From assembly GCA_041581635.1 (NCBI GenBank), contig JBFICW010000018.1:1-53655 (forward strand): DNA of 53,655 nt. The letters run 5' to 3'. This DNA is from Porticoccus sp041581635 (GTDB taxonomy: Bacteria; Pseudomonadota; Gammaproteobacteria; Pseudomonadales; Porticoccaceae). The translations under genes were made by a program, and so were the position numbers. Below are positions 26,131-34,205 of this stretch, piece after piece; the first letter of the stretch is position 1; the number at the start of each line of letters is the position of its first letter. The notes beneath the pieces were generated by a model. That model did not search any database. It had not been told where the DNA came from and saw nothing but the letters and a program-made list of their open reading frames with translations.

Positions 26131-26546
26131 ACATCGTCGAGTTTTCTTGGCCTGCCGCATTATTAGGTGGAGGCATCATTGGTTTAGCCGCCGTATTGAT
26201 GATGAGCACCATTGGAAGGGTTGCAGGTATCAGCAGTATTTTTTCCAGCACGCTCAGCCCTAGTGCAGCGCTGCCGTGGCAGTGGGCTTTTATCGGTGGG
26301 CTGTTGTTCAGCGGCCTTTGCATCCAATGGCTCTATCGTCCCATTCCAATTGATATCGAAAGCAATACATTTTGGTTGGTGGTGGCTGGACTACTGGTGG
26401 GTTTTGGTAGTCGACTAGGTAGCGGTTGCACCAGTGGTCACGGGGTGTGTGGCATCGCCCGGTTTTCTCCCAGGTCATTGGCCGCTACAGCTGTGTTTAT
26501 CAGCACTGGAATGCTGACAGTTGTTGTGTTGCGTCAATTTCAGTAG
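26127..26546 (+). CDS. YeeE/YedE-type half-transporter, first
   Basis: 139 residues, about four membrane segments. The conserved block L-G-S-G-C-T-S-G-H-G-V-C-G near residue 96 holds the Cys pair of YeeE/YedE (thiosulfate or sulfane-sulfur transport). It is half the size of E. coli YeeE, so it should pair with the product of the next gene. Its ATG overlaps the dioxygenase stop. Genes of this pair with Blh-like dioxygenase and TauE form the BigR-type sulfide-detoxification set in other bacteria. Confidence 0.92.
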   Translation: MNIVEFSWPAALLGGGIIGLAAVLMMSTIGRVAGISSIFSSTLSPSAALPWQWAFIGGLLFSGLCIQWLYRPIPIDIESNTFWLVVAGLLVGFGSRLGSGCTSGHGVCGIARFSPRSLAATAVFISTGMLTVVVLRQFQ

Positions 26547-26556
26547 GAGAGGTTAG

Positions 26557-26973
26557 ATGAAAAGCACACTATCGGCCTTTGCCGCTGGAGTATTATTTGG
26601 AATAGGGCTTATTGTCTCTGAGATGGTCAACCCCAGGCGTGTTCAAGGTTTCTTGGATATATCGGGAAACTGGGATCCAACCTTAGTGTTTGTCATGGCC
26701 GGGGCACTACTGGTGACTGGGATTGGCTACAAGTGGGTGTTTAGTCGTAGGAAACCCCTGTTCGAGGCGTCTTTTTCAGTACCGACCAATCGGATTATTG
26801 ATGTTCGCCTCATTGTTGGCGCGATCCTGTTTGGTGTCGGGTGGGGCTTAAGTGGTTTGTGCCCGGGGCCTGCGATCGTCGGGGTCACTACATTTAACTC
26901 CGGCGTTGTCACATTCATTGCGGCGATGATTGTCGGAATGAAATTATTTGAAATGCTGGATAAGAAAACCTAG
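26557..26973 (+). CDS. YeeE/YedE-type half-transporter, second (DUF6691-like)
   Basis: 138 residues, four membrane segments. It contains G-W-G-L-S-G-L-C-P-G-P-A-I-V near residue 100, the Cys-bearing conserved block of the partner half, and N-P-R-R-V-Q-G-F-L-D near 30. It lies 10 bases after the first half, with AGGAGAGG as ribosome site. Together the halves probably import thiosulfate or another sulfane-sulfur compound; import fits a catabolic dioxygenase, export a detoxification role. Confidence 0.9.
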   Translation: MKSTLSAFAAGVLFGIGLIVSEMVNPRRVQGFLDISGNWDPTLVFVMAGALLVTGIGYKWVFSRRKPLFEASFSVPTNRIIDVRLIVGAILFGVGWGLSGLCPGPAIVGVTTFNSGVVTFIAAMIVGMKLFEMLDKKT

Positions 26974-27065
26974 CAATGTCTTTCTCTCGATCCATTGTTG
27001 GCGTTACCCCTTTGGGATTTAACGCTGTTTGTATGGCTTAGGCGCTAGACGTAACTGGATTTGGT

Positions 27066-27383
27066 GTGGCCGGGGCCGATGTGTTTTTCTTCGGACTCTC
27101 TGCAGCAGGTGTCGCCTCTCTGCTTCTTGCGTACCTGGGAAAGAAGCTTGTGAGGGATAGAAAGGCCGGCCTATACCAAATGGCGGGATTCGTCGTTTCA
27201 TGCTTGGTTGCTGGTGTGTCGGTCTATCTTTATATCGATGCGCACTTTATCGTAGAGCGTGATCGATCCTCCACGGCTGGGTTGATATTTGTCGCTATTT
27301 CCGTGTATTTGTGTGCGGCAGGCGGTATTTTGTACGGTATTGTTGTGATGCTGCAGTCCCACGCCAAAAAAAGAAATAAGTAG
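27066..27383 (+). CDS. Small membrane protein of unknown function
   Basis: 105 residues from GTG 27066 (an alternative GTG lies at 27081; no strong ribosome site for either). Three hydrophobic segments at about residues 5-25, 38-57 and 70-94, with a basic tail (H-A-K-K-R-N-K). I do not recognise the family. It lies 92 bases after the YeeE/YedE pair on the same strand and could be a late member of that operon. Low certainty that it is expressed. Confidence 0.5.
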   Translation: MAGADVFFFGLSAAGVASLLLAYLGKKLVRDRKAGLYQMAGFVVSCLVAGVSVYLYIDAHFIVERDRSSTAGLIFVAISVYLCAAGGILYGIVVMLQSHAKKRNK

Positions 27384-27485
27384 GCAGGATTCACTAAGAA
27401 ACACGTGAAATGACAAGCGGTTTTACATTTTTTTATTCTGTGGAAGAAGCTTTGGGATCCACCACAAACCCTTTGGTACTGATAA

Positions 27486-29033
27486 ATGAATGACGACACT
27501 CTGATCGAAGAACCGGAACACAAGCTAACTCTCAGGCATCTTACTGTTGATGATTTGCCAGACCTAAAAAAATTGATGGATGACGTTTATCCTGGATTGG
27601 GTGGGGCATGGCCAGAAAAAAAGTTTCTGTCACAACTTAAAATATTTCCGGAGGGACAAATATGTATTGAAGACCACGGTGTTGTTATCGCTGCGGCATT
27701 CTCTGTTATTGTCGACTACGAAAAATTTGGTGACCAACATACATATGATCAGATTACTGGCGATGCCTACCTGACAACTCATGATCCATTAGGCGATATA
27801 TTGTATGGCGTTGACGTTTTTGTCTCTCCAGATCATCGCGATTTGCGTTTAGGGCGAAGGCTCTACGAAGCACGTAAGGAAATGTGCAAAAATTTAAATT
27901 TGAAAGGTATTGTTGCTGGTGGCCGAATCCCTAATTATAAAAACTATTCGAAAGAGCTTACCCCTCAAGAATATATCGAGAAGGTCAAAAATAAAGACAT
28001 CTATGATCCAATTCTTACCTTTCAGCTTTCTAATGATTTTAAGGTAAAGCGGGTACTCAAAGACTATTTGCCTGAAGATAAAGAGTCTCATGGCTATGCG
28101 ACATTACTTGAATGGATTAATCTATACCACGACCCGGAAAAAACTCCCCTTATCGGTGCTACTCGCACGACTGCGCGGGTTGGTTGTGTTCAATGGCAAA
28201 TGCGTACTTTTGACTCTGTCGATGATCTGATTCAACAAGTTGAGTTTTTTGTGGATGCTTTATCCGACTATCAATGCGACCTTGCTCTATTTCCCGAATT
28301 CTTTAATGCGCCATTGATGGGACTCGAAAATCACAACACATCAATTGAGTCGATTAAATCACTTGCCGAATATAGTGTTGAAATTGTTGAAGCAATTTCT
28401 AGGCTGGCTGTCGCTTATAATATTAATATTATTGCGGGGTCTATTCCCGTTATAGAAAATGAAGAGCTGTTAAATGTGTCATACCTTTGTCGACGCGATG
28501 GTACGATGGATTCTCAATACAAGCTTCACCCCACGCCGTATGAAAAGCGTTCCTGGATAATGCAGGGTGGGAATGAGCTGAAGGTTTTCGATACTGACTT
28601 TGGAAAAATAGGCATTCTGATTTGTTACGATGTCGAGTTTCCTGAACTTGCCCGCTTACAATCAGAGCAGGGAATGCAAATTCTTTTCGTACCATTTTGG
28701 ACGGACACGAAAAATGGGTATCTAAGGGTTCGTTGTTGCGCTCAGGCCAGAGCTATTGAAAATGAATGCTATGTCGCTATTGCCGGTAGTGTGGGGAATC
28801 TTCCAAAAGTTGACGGGGCAGATATTCAATATGCTCAATCAGTTGTGTTTTCACCCTCCGATTTTTCTTTTCCTCACGATGCAATCATGGCAGAAACAAC
28901 GCCAAATACAGAAATGACGCTTATCGTAGATCTGGATCTTAATAAGCTGGATAAATTGCAAAACGAAGGGTCTGTCAGGAATTATTTAGATAAAAGAAGA
29001 GATTTATACAAAATTGACTGGTTGGGTCATTAA
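27486..29033 (+). CDS. GNAT acetyltransferase-nitrilase fusion protein
   Basis: 515 residues in two domains. Residues about 13-190 are a GNAT N-acetyltransferase; the acetyl-CoA loop is D-H-R-D-L-R-L-G-R-R-L (116-126). Residues about 230-510 are a carbon-nitrogen hydrolase with the full triad: Glu271 (F-P-E-F-F), Lys346 (Y-K-L-H-P-T) and Cys380 (L-I-C-Y-D-V-E-F-P-E). The two-domain protein is a recognised family of unknown substrate. The coupled activities suggest an amide is made or broken with acetyl transfer to the same small molecule, but this is inference. Ribosome site before ATG 27486 is weak. Single gene, unrelated neighbours. Confidence 0.92.
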   Translation: MNDDTLIEEPEHKLTLRHLTVDDLPDLKKLMDDVYPGLGGAWPEKKFLSQLKIFPEGQICIEDHGVVIAAAFSVIVDYEKFGDQHTYDQITGDAYLTTHDPLGDILYGVDVFVSPDHRDLRLGRRLYEARKEMCKNLNLKGIVAGGRIPNYKNYSKELTPQEYIEKVKNKDIYDPILTFQLSNDFKVKRVLKDYLPEDKESHGYATLLEWINLYHDPEKTPLIGATRTTARVGCVQWQMRTFDSVDDLIQQVEFFVDALSDYQCDLALFPEFFNAPLMGLENHNTSIESIKSLAEYSVEIVEAISRLAVAYNINIIAGSIPVIENEELLNVSYLCRRDGTMDSQYKLHPTPYEKRSWIMQGGNELKVFDTDFGKIGILICYDVEFPELARLQSEQGMQILFVPFWTDTKNGYLRVRCCAQARAIENECYVAIAGSVGNLPKVDGADIQYAQSVVFSPSDFSFPHDAIMAETTPNTEMTLIVDLDLNKLDKLQNEGSVRNYLDKRRDLYKIDWLGH

Positions 29034-29201
29034 TCGCAGCGCCATATAAATGTATGCCTGCCACATAACCAACCTGCTGCCAAGGTTACATGACAGCTGG
29101 GTAGGAATACATCGGCTGGATTCGGGATAGACAGCACAATGTTGGCTAGCGATTTTGTACCCGTTGTTAGGAGTATTCAGCACTACATAGAAAGGTTTTC
29201 G

Positions 29202-29717
29202 ATGAAAAATATCATTTTATTTTTGATGGCGCTTATTTTGACTGGTTGTATGGGGATGCCAGAAAAAGTGACGCCGGTCTCTGATTTTGATTTGGAGAAA
29301 TATCTTGGAAAGTGGTATGAGATTGCGAGGTTAGATCATTCATTTGAGCGCGATTTAGAGCAAGTGACAGCAGAGTATTCATTGCGCAGCGATGGCGGTG
29401 TTATGGTCGTTAATCGCGGTTTTTTAAAGAAAAAAAACGAGTGGAGGGAGGCTGAGGGAAAAGCCTATTTCGTGGATAGTCCGAACGTGGGCTATTTGAA
29501 AGTATCATTCTTTGGACCATTTTATGGATCCTATGTCATCTTTGGTTTAGATCAGGAGAGATATCAGTATGCCTTCATATCTGGCCCAGATCTTTCGTAT
29601 TTGTGGTTGCTGTCGCGAAAGCCAGTGTTAGAACCCGAGGTCGTCAATCGTTTTATCAAGGAAGCAGGTAGACTCGGTTTTAATACAGAAAACTTGATAT
29701 TTGTGGAGCAGAAGTAA
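29202..29717 (+). CDS. blc: Lipocalin family lipoprotein (Blc-like)
   Basis: 171 residues from ATG 29202 (AAAGG six bases before); an upstream in-frame ATG at 29139 would bury the signal peptide. Lipobox L-T-G-C gives lipidated Cys16. The lipocalin signature is Y-L-G-K-W-Y-E-I-A-R-L-D, followed by F-E-R-D-L and the conserved V-T-A-E-Y. Blc-type lipocalins sit in the outer membrane facing the periplasm and bind lysophospholipids or fatty acids; that is family knowledge. The residue after the lipid Cys is Met, consistent with outer-membrane sorting. Single gene. Confidence 0.92.
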   Translation: MKNIILFLMALILTGCMGMPEKVTPVSDFDLEKYLGKWYEIARLDHSFERDLEQVTAEYSLRSDGGVMVVNRGFLKKKNEWREAEGKAYFVDSPNVGYLKVSFFGPFYGSYVIFGLDQERYQYAFISGPDLSYLWLLSRKPVLEPEVVNRFIKEAGRLGFNTENLIFVEQK

Positions 29718-29846
29718 GAATTGGCCCCATGTCTCAGTTTTACTGTGCAGGCTTGCATGGCTTCAATTACTTGAAACCAATGACTGACAAGTCGACCACT
29801 GCTTTTTCAGCCTATCATTGAGGTATGTCCATCAAGGGGGGCAAGC

Positions 29847-30146
29847 ATGATGAACCTCAAGCATTTTCCACACCCAACAAAGTGTTATTGCCAAATTCCC
29901 ATAGAAACACTCCGAAAATGGATTATAGAGCGGTATATAAAGAACCGAACGACTATTGATTTGTTGGGCTCGGTCAATGACACACCGGCCAAAGAAGCCA
30001 TCACAGCTGTGGCACTGATCGATACCGATGACGACACATTGTTAGAGATGATGGGCGATGTGGACCTGCCCGATCACCATATCTTGCATTGTCGAGAGCA
30101 GGTAAAAAAACTGATTAATGAACTGAAAAAAGAATATAGCCAGTAA
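29847..30146 (+). CDS. Small cytosolic protein of unknown function
   Basis: 99 residues from ATG 29847, with AAGGGGGGC a short distance upstream. It has no signal or membrane segment. The sequence has two Cys near the start (K-C-Y-C-Q-I-P), an acidic stretch (D-T-D-D-D-T) and a basic helical end (V-K-K-L-I-N-E-L-K-K-E-Y). I do not recognise the family. It is followed after 56 bases by the HopJ-like gene. Confidence 0.6.
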   Translation: MMNLKHFPHPTKCYCQIPIETLRKWIIERYIKNRTTIDLLGSVNDTPAKEAITAVALIDTDDDTLLEMMGDVDLPDHHILHCREQVKKLINELKKEYSQ

Positions 30147-30202
30147 GGCAAGGCAAGTATTATGACCTAACTAACTATTTGTCGATGATTAAGGATCACC
30201 GT

Positions 30203-30547
30203 ATGCCTCTAGACGCATTTCTAGAAAAACTTAACACATCCCCAGAAACCGTTATCTTTGAAGAAACCATGGCTATCATTGATGAGAATTATGCGTTTAA
30301 CGATACCGCATTTTTGAATGGGGATACTCAGAACGCGGCTGGGCAGAATAATGGTTCGTGCAAAATTTTTGCATTTGGTGCCGCTAATAATCTAACGAAA
30401 GACCAGACTCTACATTGTTTTGGTGATTACTATCGAGTGGATGTATTGGATAACCCAGAGGCAGATGACCATCGAAATATAAGGAATTTTATGAAGCAAG
30501 GGTGGCAGGGTATTCACTTTGAAGGTGAGGCCCTGGTGTTAAGGTAG
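30203..30547 (+). CDS. HopJ type III effector family protein
   Basis: 114 residues. ATG 30203 is preferred: AAGGA lies seven bases before it, while the in-frame TTG 30179 has none. The text E-T-M-A-I-I-D-E-N-Y-A-F-N-D-T-A-F and A-G-Q-N-N-G-S-C-K-I-F-A-F-G (residues 20-60) is the HopJ family core. Despite the name, the family is widespread in marine and soil bacteria that have no type III secretion system, and its function there is unknown. No secretion genes are near. Confidence 0.88.
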   Translation: MPLDAFLEKLNTSPETVIFEETMAIIDENYAFNDTAFLNGDTQNAAGQNNGSCKIFAFGAANNLTKDQTLHCFGDYYRVDVLDNPEADDHRNIRNFMKQGWQGIHFEGEALVLR

Positions 30548-30639
30548 TGCTGGAAAAAACCAAGCCCCGGTCAATCACAGAATATAGGTTGTGATTGGGC
30601 GCTCATTAACAAGTTTACAGGATCACAGGAGAGACTAGT

Positions 30640-30975
30640 TTGACGGATCAGCCAATATCCAGATTATCCGATATTGCCACTGAAGCACATATGCGGATTC
30701 AACAGGATTTTGAGGGTATTAACCCCGTTGTAGGTGTTACTCAGCACATGAGAACTCAGGGTGTTCCTGCCGATGCTATGACGATTGATTGCTTGAAAAG
30801 TGGTAAGCGCATCATCCTGATATTGCATGATGAGCAACCTAATATTGTTCGTTATCAGTTTTCTTTCCGAGGTAAAGACCCGGCAGGACAATTTGAGCTT
30901 GTCGAGCTGAATGAGCTAACAGTTCAAACGCTTTACGGGTGGATAAAAAGCTATTTCTCTGGCGATACTGATTGA
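30640..30975 (+). CDS. Conserved protein of unknown function
   Basis: 111 residues from a TTG at 30640 with AGGAG eight bases upstream, a good ribosome site and the only start that includes the N-terminal helix (next Met is residue 18). It is soluble, with a predicted alpha/beta mix (K-R-I-I-L-I-L-H-D-E, then V-R-Y-Q-F-S-F-R-G). I do not recognise a domain. Same strand as its small neighbours, but with more than 90 bases either side. Confidence 0.65.
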   Translation: MTDQPISRLSDIATEAHMRIQQDFEGINPVVGVTQHMRTQGVPADAMTIDCLKSGKRIILILHDEQPNIVRYQFSFRGKDPAGQFELVELNELTVQTLYGWIKSYFSGDTD

Positions 30976-31107
30976 CCCTGACCGTACTTGCAATTGATCA
31001 TGACAGTTATTGTCCTGTGTCACAGAGCCTGTGGCATAAAACGTTATAGTCATGCTTTTAAGGCGCTATTATCTTTGCGCAATAAGTAGAGCATAAGGAG
31101 TATTAAT

Positions 31108-31515
31108 ATCAATATCACAGATTATGAATCCCTATTGTCTGTTGCCAAACAGCAACCTGAGCCGCAACGCCTGTTGTTTGTTTTTTTAAGAGCTTCCCTA
31201 CCGGATGATCACGATAGGGATGAAGCAAACCGTTTTCAATCAGGCCAGGGTGGCGCATTGCAGCCTATCATGTGCGTTGATAAGTCGCTTGGTGAATTAA
31301 GTACCTTCGCTGCCCTTGTGGCTGAAGCCGAGAGGATCGATAAAGATTGGCATATAGTCCTGGTGGCTGGCCTTGCCGGGCGTAATGGTATTTCCCCGAC
31401 TTCAGATGATGCCGAGCAGCCGTTAAAAATGATGTTACATGCAGTAGAAAATGGTGGCGATCTCTCAAAATATATGGCGTTTGATCGCGATGGTGCGCCT
31501 GTTCAGTTTGGTTAG
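31108..31515 (+). CDS. Conserved small protein with apparent AUC/AUU start
   Basis: The in-frame TTG at 31135 would give 126 residues, but no ribosome site precedes it. A strong AAGGAG at 31095-31100 lies seven bases before an ATC at 31108 in the same open frame, adding I-N-I-T-D-Y-E-S-L to the N-terminus; an ATT lies at 31102. The frame closes upstream at a TAG (31087), and no ATG, GTG or other TTG is available. The product (about 135 residues) contains P-E-P-Q-R-L-L-F-V-F and G-G-A-L-Q-P-I-M-C-V-D-K. Similar proteins are, to my memory, sometimes labelled ribonucleotide reductase subunit alpha, a name the sequence does not support. Function unknown. Confidence 0.7.
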   Translation: MNITDYESLLSVAKQQPEPQRLLFVFLRASLPDDHDRDEANRFQSGQGGALQPIMCVDKSLGELSTFAALVAEAERIDKDWHIVLVAGLAGRNGISPTSDDAEQPLKMMLHAVENGGDLSKYMAFDRDGAPVQFG

Positions 31516-31560
31516 TCAGTTTTCGCTTATGCCAAATTTTAATCCTGATTCTTCTGACCT

Positions 31561-33255
31561 ATGATTTCATATTACCTTTCAGATATTGTTATTTTATTGA
31601 TAGCGGCAGTGATAGCTGTCCCTGTTTTTCAGATTATTAGGTTAGGTGCCGTTCCTGGTTTTCTCGTGTCTGGTGTCATTGTCGGTCCATCTGGATTTGG
31701 TTTGATCGATAATGTCAGTGAGATTGGATACCTTGCAGAAATTGGCGTTGTCCTTTTGTTGTTTGTTATAGGTATTGAGCTCAAACCCTCACGCCTTTGG
31801 TTGATGCGACGATTAGTTTTTGGTCTGGGAACTCTACAAGTTTTACTCACGGGAATATTGTTAGGATTTCTTGGTCATTATTTATTTGATATTCCCTTAC
31901 GTGCCGCTACTTTAATTGGGCCGGGATTAGCACTTTCTTCTACGGCGTTTGTACTACAGCTCCTTACTGAACAAAAGTTACTTACCTCTACGTATGGGCG
32001 CACTGCATTTTCTGTGTTGTTACTGCAAGATCTTGCTGTTGTGCCACTGTTGGCTTTAGTGCCTTTGTTGGCCTTGTCAGAACTCAGTATTGGCAAGGAT
32101 ATTGGTTTCGCTCTAGTTGAATCCATCTTGATTCTTGGGTTCATCGTGCTGGTTGGTCGCTATCTCTTGCACCCCGTATTACATCGCGTGGCGCTTTCAG
32201 GTAATTCTGACGTTTTTACGGCTTCTGCTGTTCTTCTTGTTCTCGGTACCGCATTGGCTACTGAGCATATTGGGCTTTCTATGGCGATGGGGGCGTTTCT
32301 TGCTGGGCTTCTTATCTCGGATTCAGCCTACAGACACCAGGTGATTGCTGAAATCCAGCCTTTTCGAGGGTTGTTGCTCGGCCTGTTTTTTATGTCGATT
32401 GGGATGTCGTTCAACTTAAGTTTGCTGCTTGAGAGCCCGCTTTTTTCATTTGGTCTGGTGGGCCTGTTAGTGATAACGAAAGCCTTGGTGCTTTTCCCGT
32501 TAGCCTACCTGTTTGGTATTAAGACAAAAAACAGCCTTGCCGTTGCATTGGTGCTTGCCCAAAGTGGTGAGTTTGCATTGGTGCTGTTTTCTTTAGCCTT
32601 TCAGGCGGATCTTTTTACCGAAAAGCTGTTTCAACATCTGTTGCTTGTGGTACTGCTCAGTATGCTTGTTACGCCTGTGTTGGCAAACATTGCACGTCGA
32701 CTAATTAGAGAAAAGGAAGCGAAGGTTGTCGACGATGTTGAAATACCTGTAACGCCAATTGTTCTAGCAGGTTTTGGTCGAGTCGGGCATAGAATTGGTG
32801 ACATTTTTACAATAGCAAAAATACCTTTTATAGCATTTGATTCCGATGCCTCGATTGTAGAAAAAGAGCGAAAAAATGGTCATCAGGTTTTTTATGGTGA
32901 TGTGTGTAACCCTAAAGTATTGAAAGCGAGTGGCGCCAGTGATGCAACGGTTATTATTGTGACACTCAATGATCCGGATGCGACAGAGCGGCTGATTTCA
33001 ACATTAAAAAATATATATCCCAATACCCATATATATGCGCGTGGACATAGTATGACTAAGTGCCAGAAATTACGAAAAATAGGGGCCTCTGGTGTTGTAT
33101 CTGAAAATGTTGAAACAAGTATGGAGTTGGCACGCATGGCGCTGGAAAAAATAGGTTTTGATGATCACAAACGAGAGGACATATTGAAAGATTTTAGAAG
33201 AACCTATTATGCTCAAATAGATGATGCGGCTAAGCCTACGGCTAAAAATAACTAG
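31561..33255 (+). CDS. CPA2 cation/proton antiporter with TrkA-N domain
   Basis: 564 residues. The first 385 residues carry about 12 hydrophobic segments with the CPA2/Kef pattern: G-A-V-P-G-F-L-V-S-G-V-I-V-G-P near residue 30, F-V-I-G-I-E-L near 68, and L-L-Q-D-L-A-V-V-P near 155 with the transport Asp. Residues about 398-520 form a Rossmann TrkA-N domain (V-L-A-G-F-G-R-V-G-H-R-I-G), the regulatory NAD-binding unit. It could be a KefB/KefC- or YbaL-type potassium or sodium/proton antiporter; no ancillary kefF/kefG is present. Single gene, 45 bases after the previous stop. Confidence 0.92.
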   Translation: MISYYLSDIVILLIAAVIAVPVFQIIRLGAVPGFLVSGVIVGPSGFGLIDNVSEIGYLAEIGVVLLLFVIGIELKPSRLWLMRRLVFGLGTLQVLLTGILLGFLGHYLFDIPLRAATLIGPGLALSSTAFVLQLLTEQKLLTSTYGRTAFSVLLLQDLAVVPLLALVPLLALSELSIGKDIGFALVESILILGFIVLVGRYLLHPVLHRVALSGNSDVFTASAVLLVLGTALATEHIGLSMAMGAFLAGLLISDSAYRHQVIAEIQPFRGLLLGLFFMSIGMSFNLSLLLESPLFSFGLVGLLVITKALVLFPLAYLFGIKTKNSLAVALVLAQSGEFALVLFSLAFQADLFTEKLFQHLLLVVLLSMLVTPVLANIARRLIREKEAKVVDDVEIPVTPIVLAGFGRVGHRIGDIFTIAKIPFIAFDSDASIVEKERKNGHQVFYGDVCNPKVLKASGASDATVIIVTLNDPDATERLISTLKNIYPNTHIYARGHSMTKCQKLRKIGASGVVSENVETSMELARMALEKIGFDDHKREDILKDFRRTYYAQIDDAAKPTAKNN

Positions 33256-33556
33256 ATCTGGACAATCCTTGGCTATCATTTTTGTCTGGTGATGAATCAG
33301 GGCTGTGTTGTTGGTAAAGACAAAATTTAAGCGCTTCATTTTTTGAAATCACCTGGTTTCCCTACACTTTTCATTATCACGGCATCATAGGGTTGGATCG
33401 TCTAGCGACAGGGCGCTGTGAGATTGAACTGAAAGTACGATGGCTCATCAGGTATGATCGAGTCATTGGATTGTTGACTTTTCGATGAGTTCCCAACTCA
33501 ATGTTCTTTATGCCAATGTATGGTTGTCTTGGCCATCGATATTACGAGGTTTGATC
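33256..33556 (+). other. 301-base stretch before the DUF502 gene
   Basis: No coding frame with support, no terminator and no RNA gene seen. An in-frame ATG at 33485 extends the DUF502 gene into this stretch, but its 24 codons look non-coding for the family. Confidence 0.5.
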
Positions 33557-34186
33557 ATGGATCGACTGCGCTCATTTTTTACGTTAACCATTCTCGGCGG
33601 TCTAATGGTCGTTCTGCCGATTGCTTTGCTGGCGCTCATATTCTTGTGGATGTTTGGTCTGGTAGCAGATCTTATTCGTCCGTTGACTGACGTGCTATCA
33701 GAGCAGGCTGCGATCAATGAATTACTGGCTATGTTGCTGGTGTTCGTGGCGATTGTCTGGCTCTGCTTTTTTATCGGCTTGCTGATCAGAACTCAGCTTG
33801 GTGGTTGGCTTCATGCAAAGGTTGATAATTGGCTGGTGAAATTGGCGCCGGGTTACCGAACCATACGCGAGGTCGTGTCTCAGTTTCTCGGTGGTAGCGG
33901 TGATACTAATTTACTAAATGGTGAGCCAGCGCTGGCACGTATTTTTGGGATGGATTGTCCTGTGAGTGTTACGGCAATTGTGACCAGCCGCCACCCTGAT
34001 GGTAGCTTTACCGTGTTTGTTCCCACTGCACCAATTCCCACCTCAGGAGTGATTTATCATTTGCCTGGTGAGTGTGTGGAGTTAATGCCTAATGTGTCGG
34101 TAGAAGAAGCAATGCGTACCATTATTGGCTGCGGTTCCGGTTCGGTGGAAATGTTGTCAAAGCGAGGTGAAAAAGAGGCGAGCTAA
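33557..34186 (+). CDS. DUF502 family membrane protein
   Basis: 209 residues from ATG 33557, preceded by GAGG; this gives the usual M-x-R-L-R-x-F-F start of the family. Two membrane helices lie at about residues 8-38 and 60-85, and a soluble C-terminal part follows. Conserved pieces are P-G-Y-R-T-I-R-E-V-V-S-Q-F near residue 115 and the block F-V-P-T-A-P-I-P-T-S-G near 165. Function of DUF502 is not established; it occurs widely in proteobacteria. It converges with mnmC. Confidence 0.9.
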   Translation: MDRLRSFFTLTILGGLMVVLPIALLALIFLWMFGLVADLIRPLTDVLSEQAAINELLAMLLVFVAIVWLCFFIGLLIRTQLGGWLHAKVDNWLVKLAPGYRTIREVVSQFLGGSGDTNLLNGEPALARIFGMDCPVSVTAIVTSRHPDGSFTVFVPTAPIPTSGVIYHLPGECVELMPNVSVEEAMRTIIGCGSGSVEMLSKRGEKEAS

Positions 34187-34205
34187 TTTTTTGTTCTTGT
34201 GGCTG

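Noticed and set aside
30203..30547. HopJ as sign of a type III secretion or pathogenicity island
   Set aside because: No secretion, chaperone or mobility genes are nearby, and the family is common in non-pathogens.
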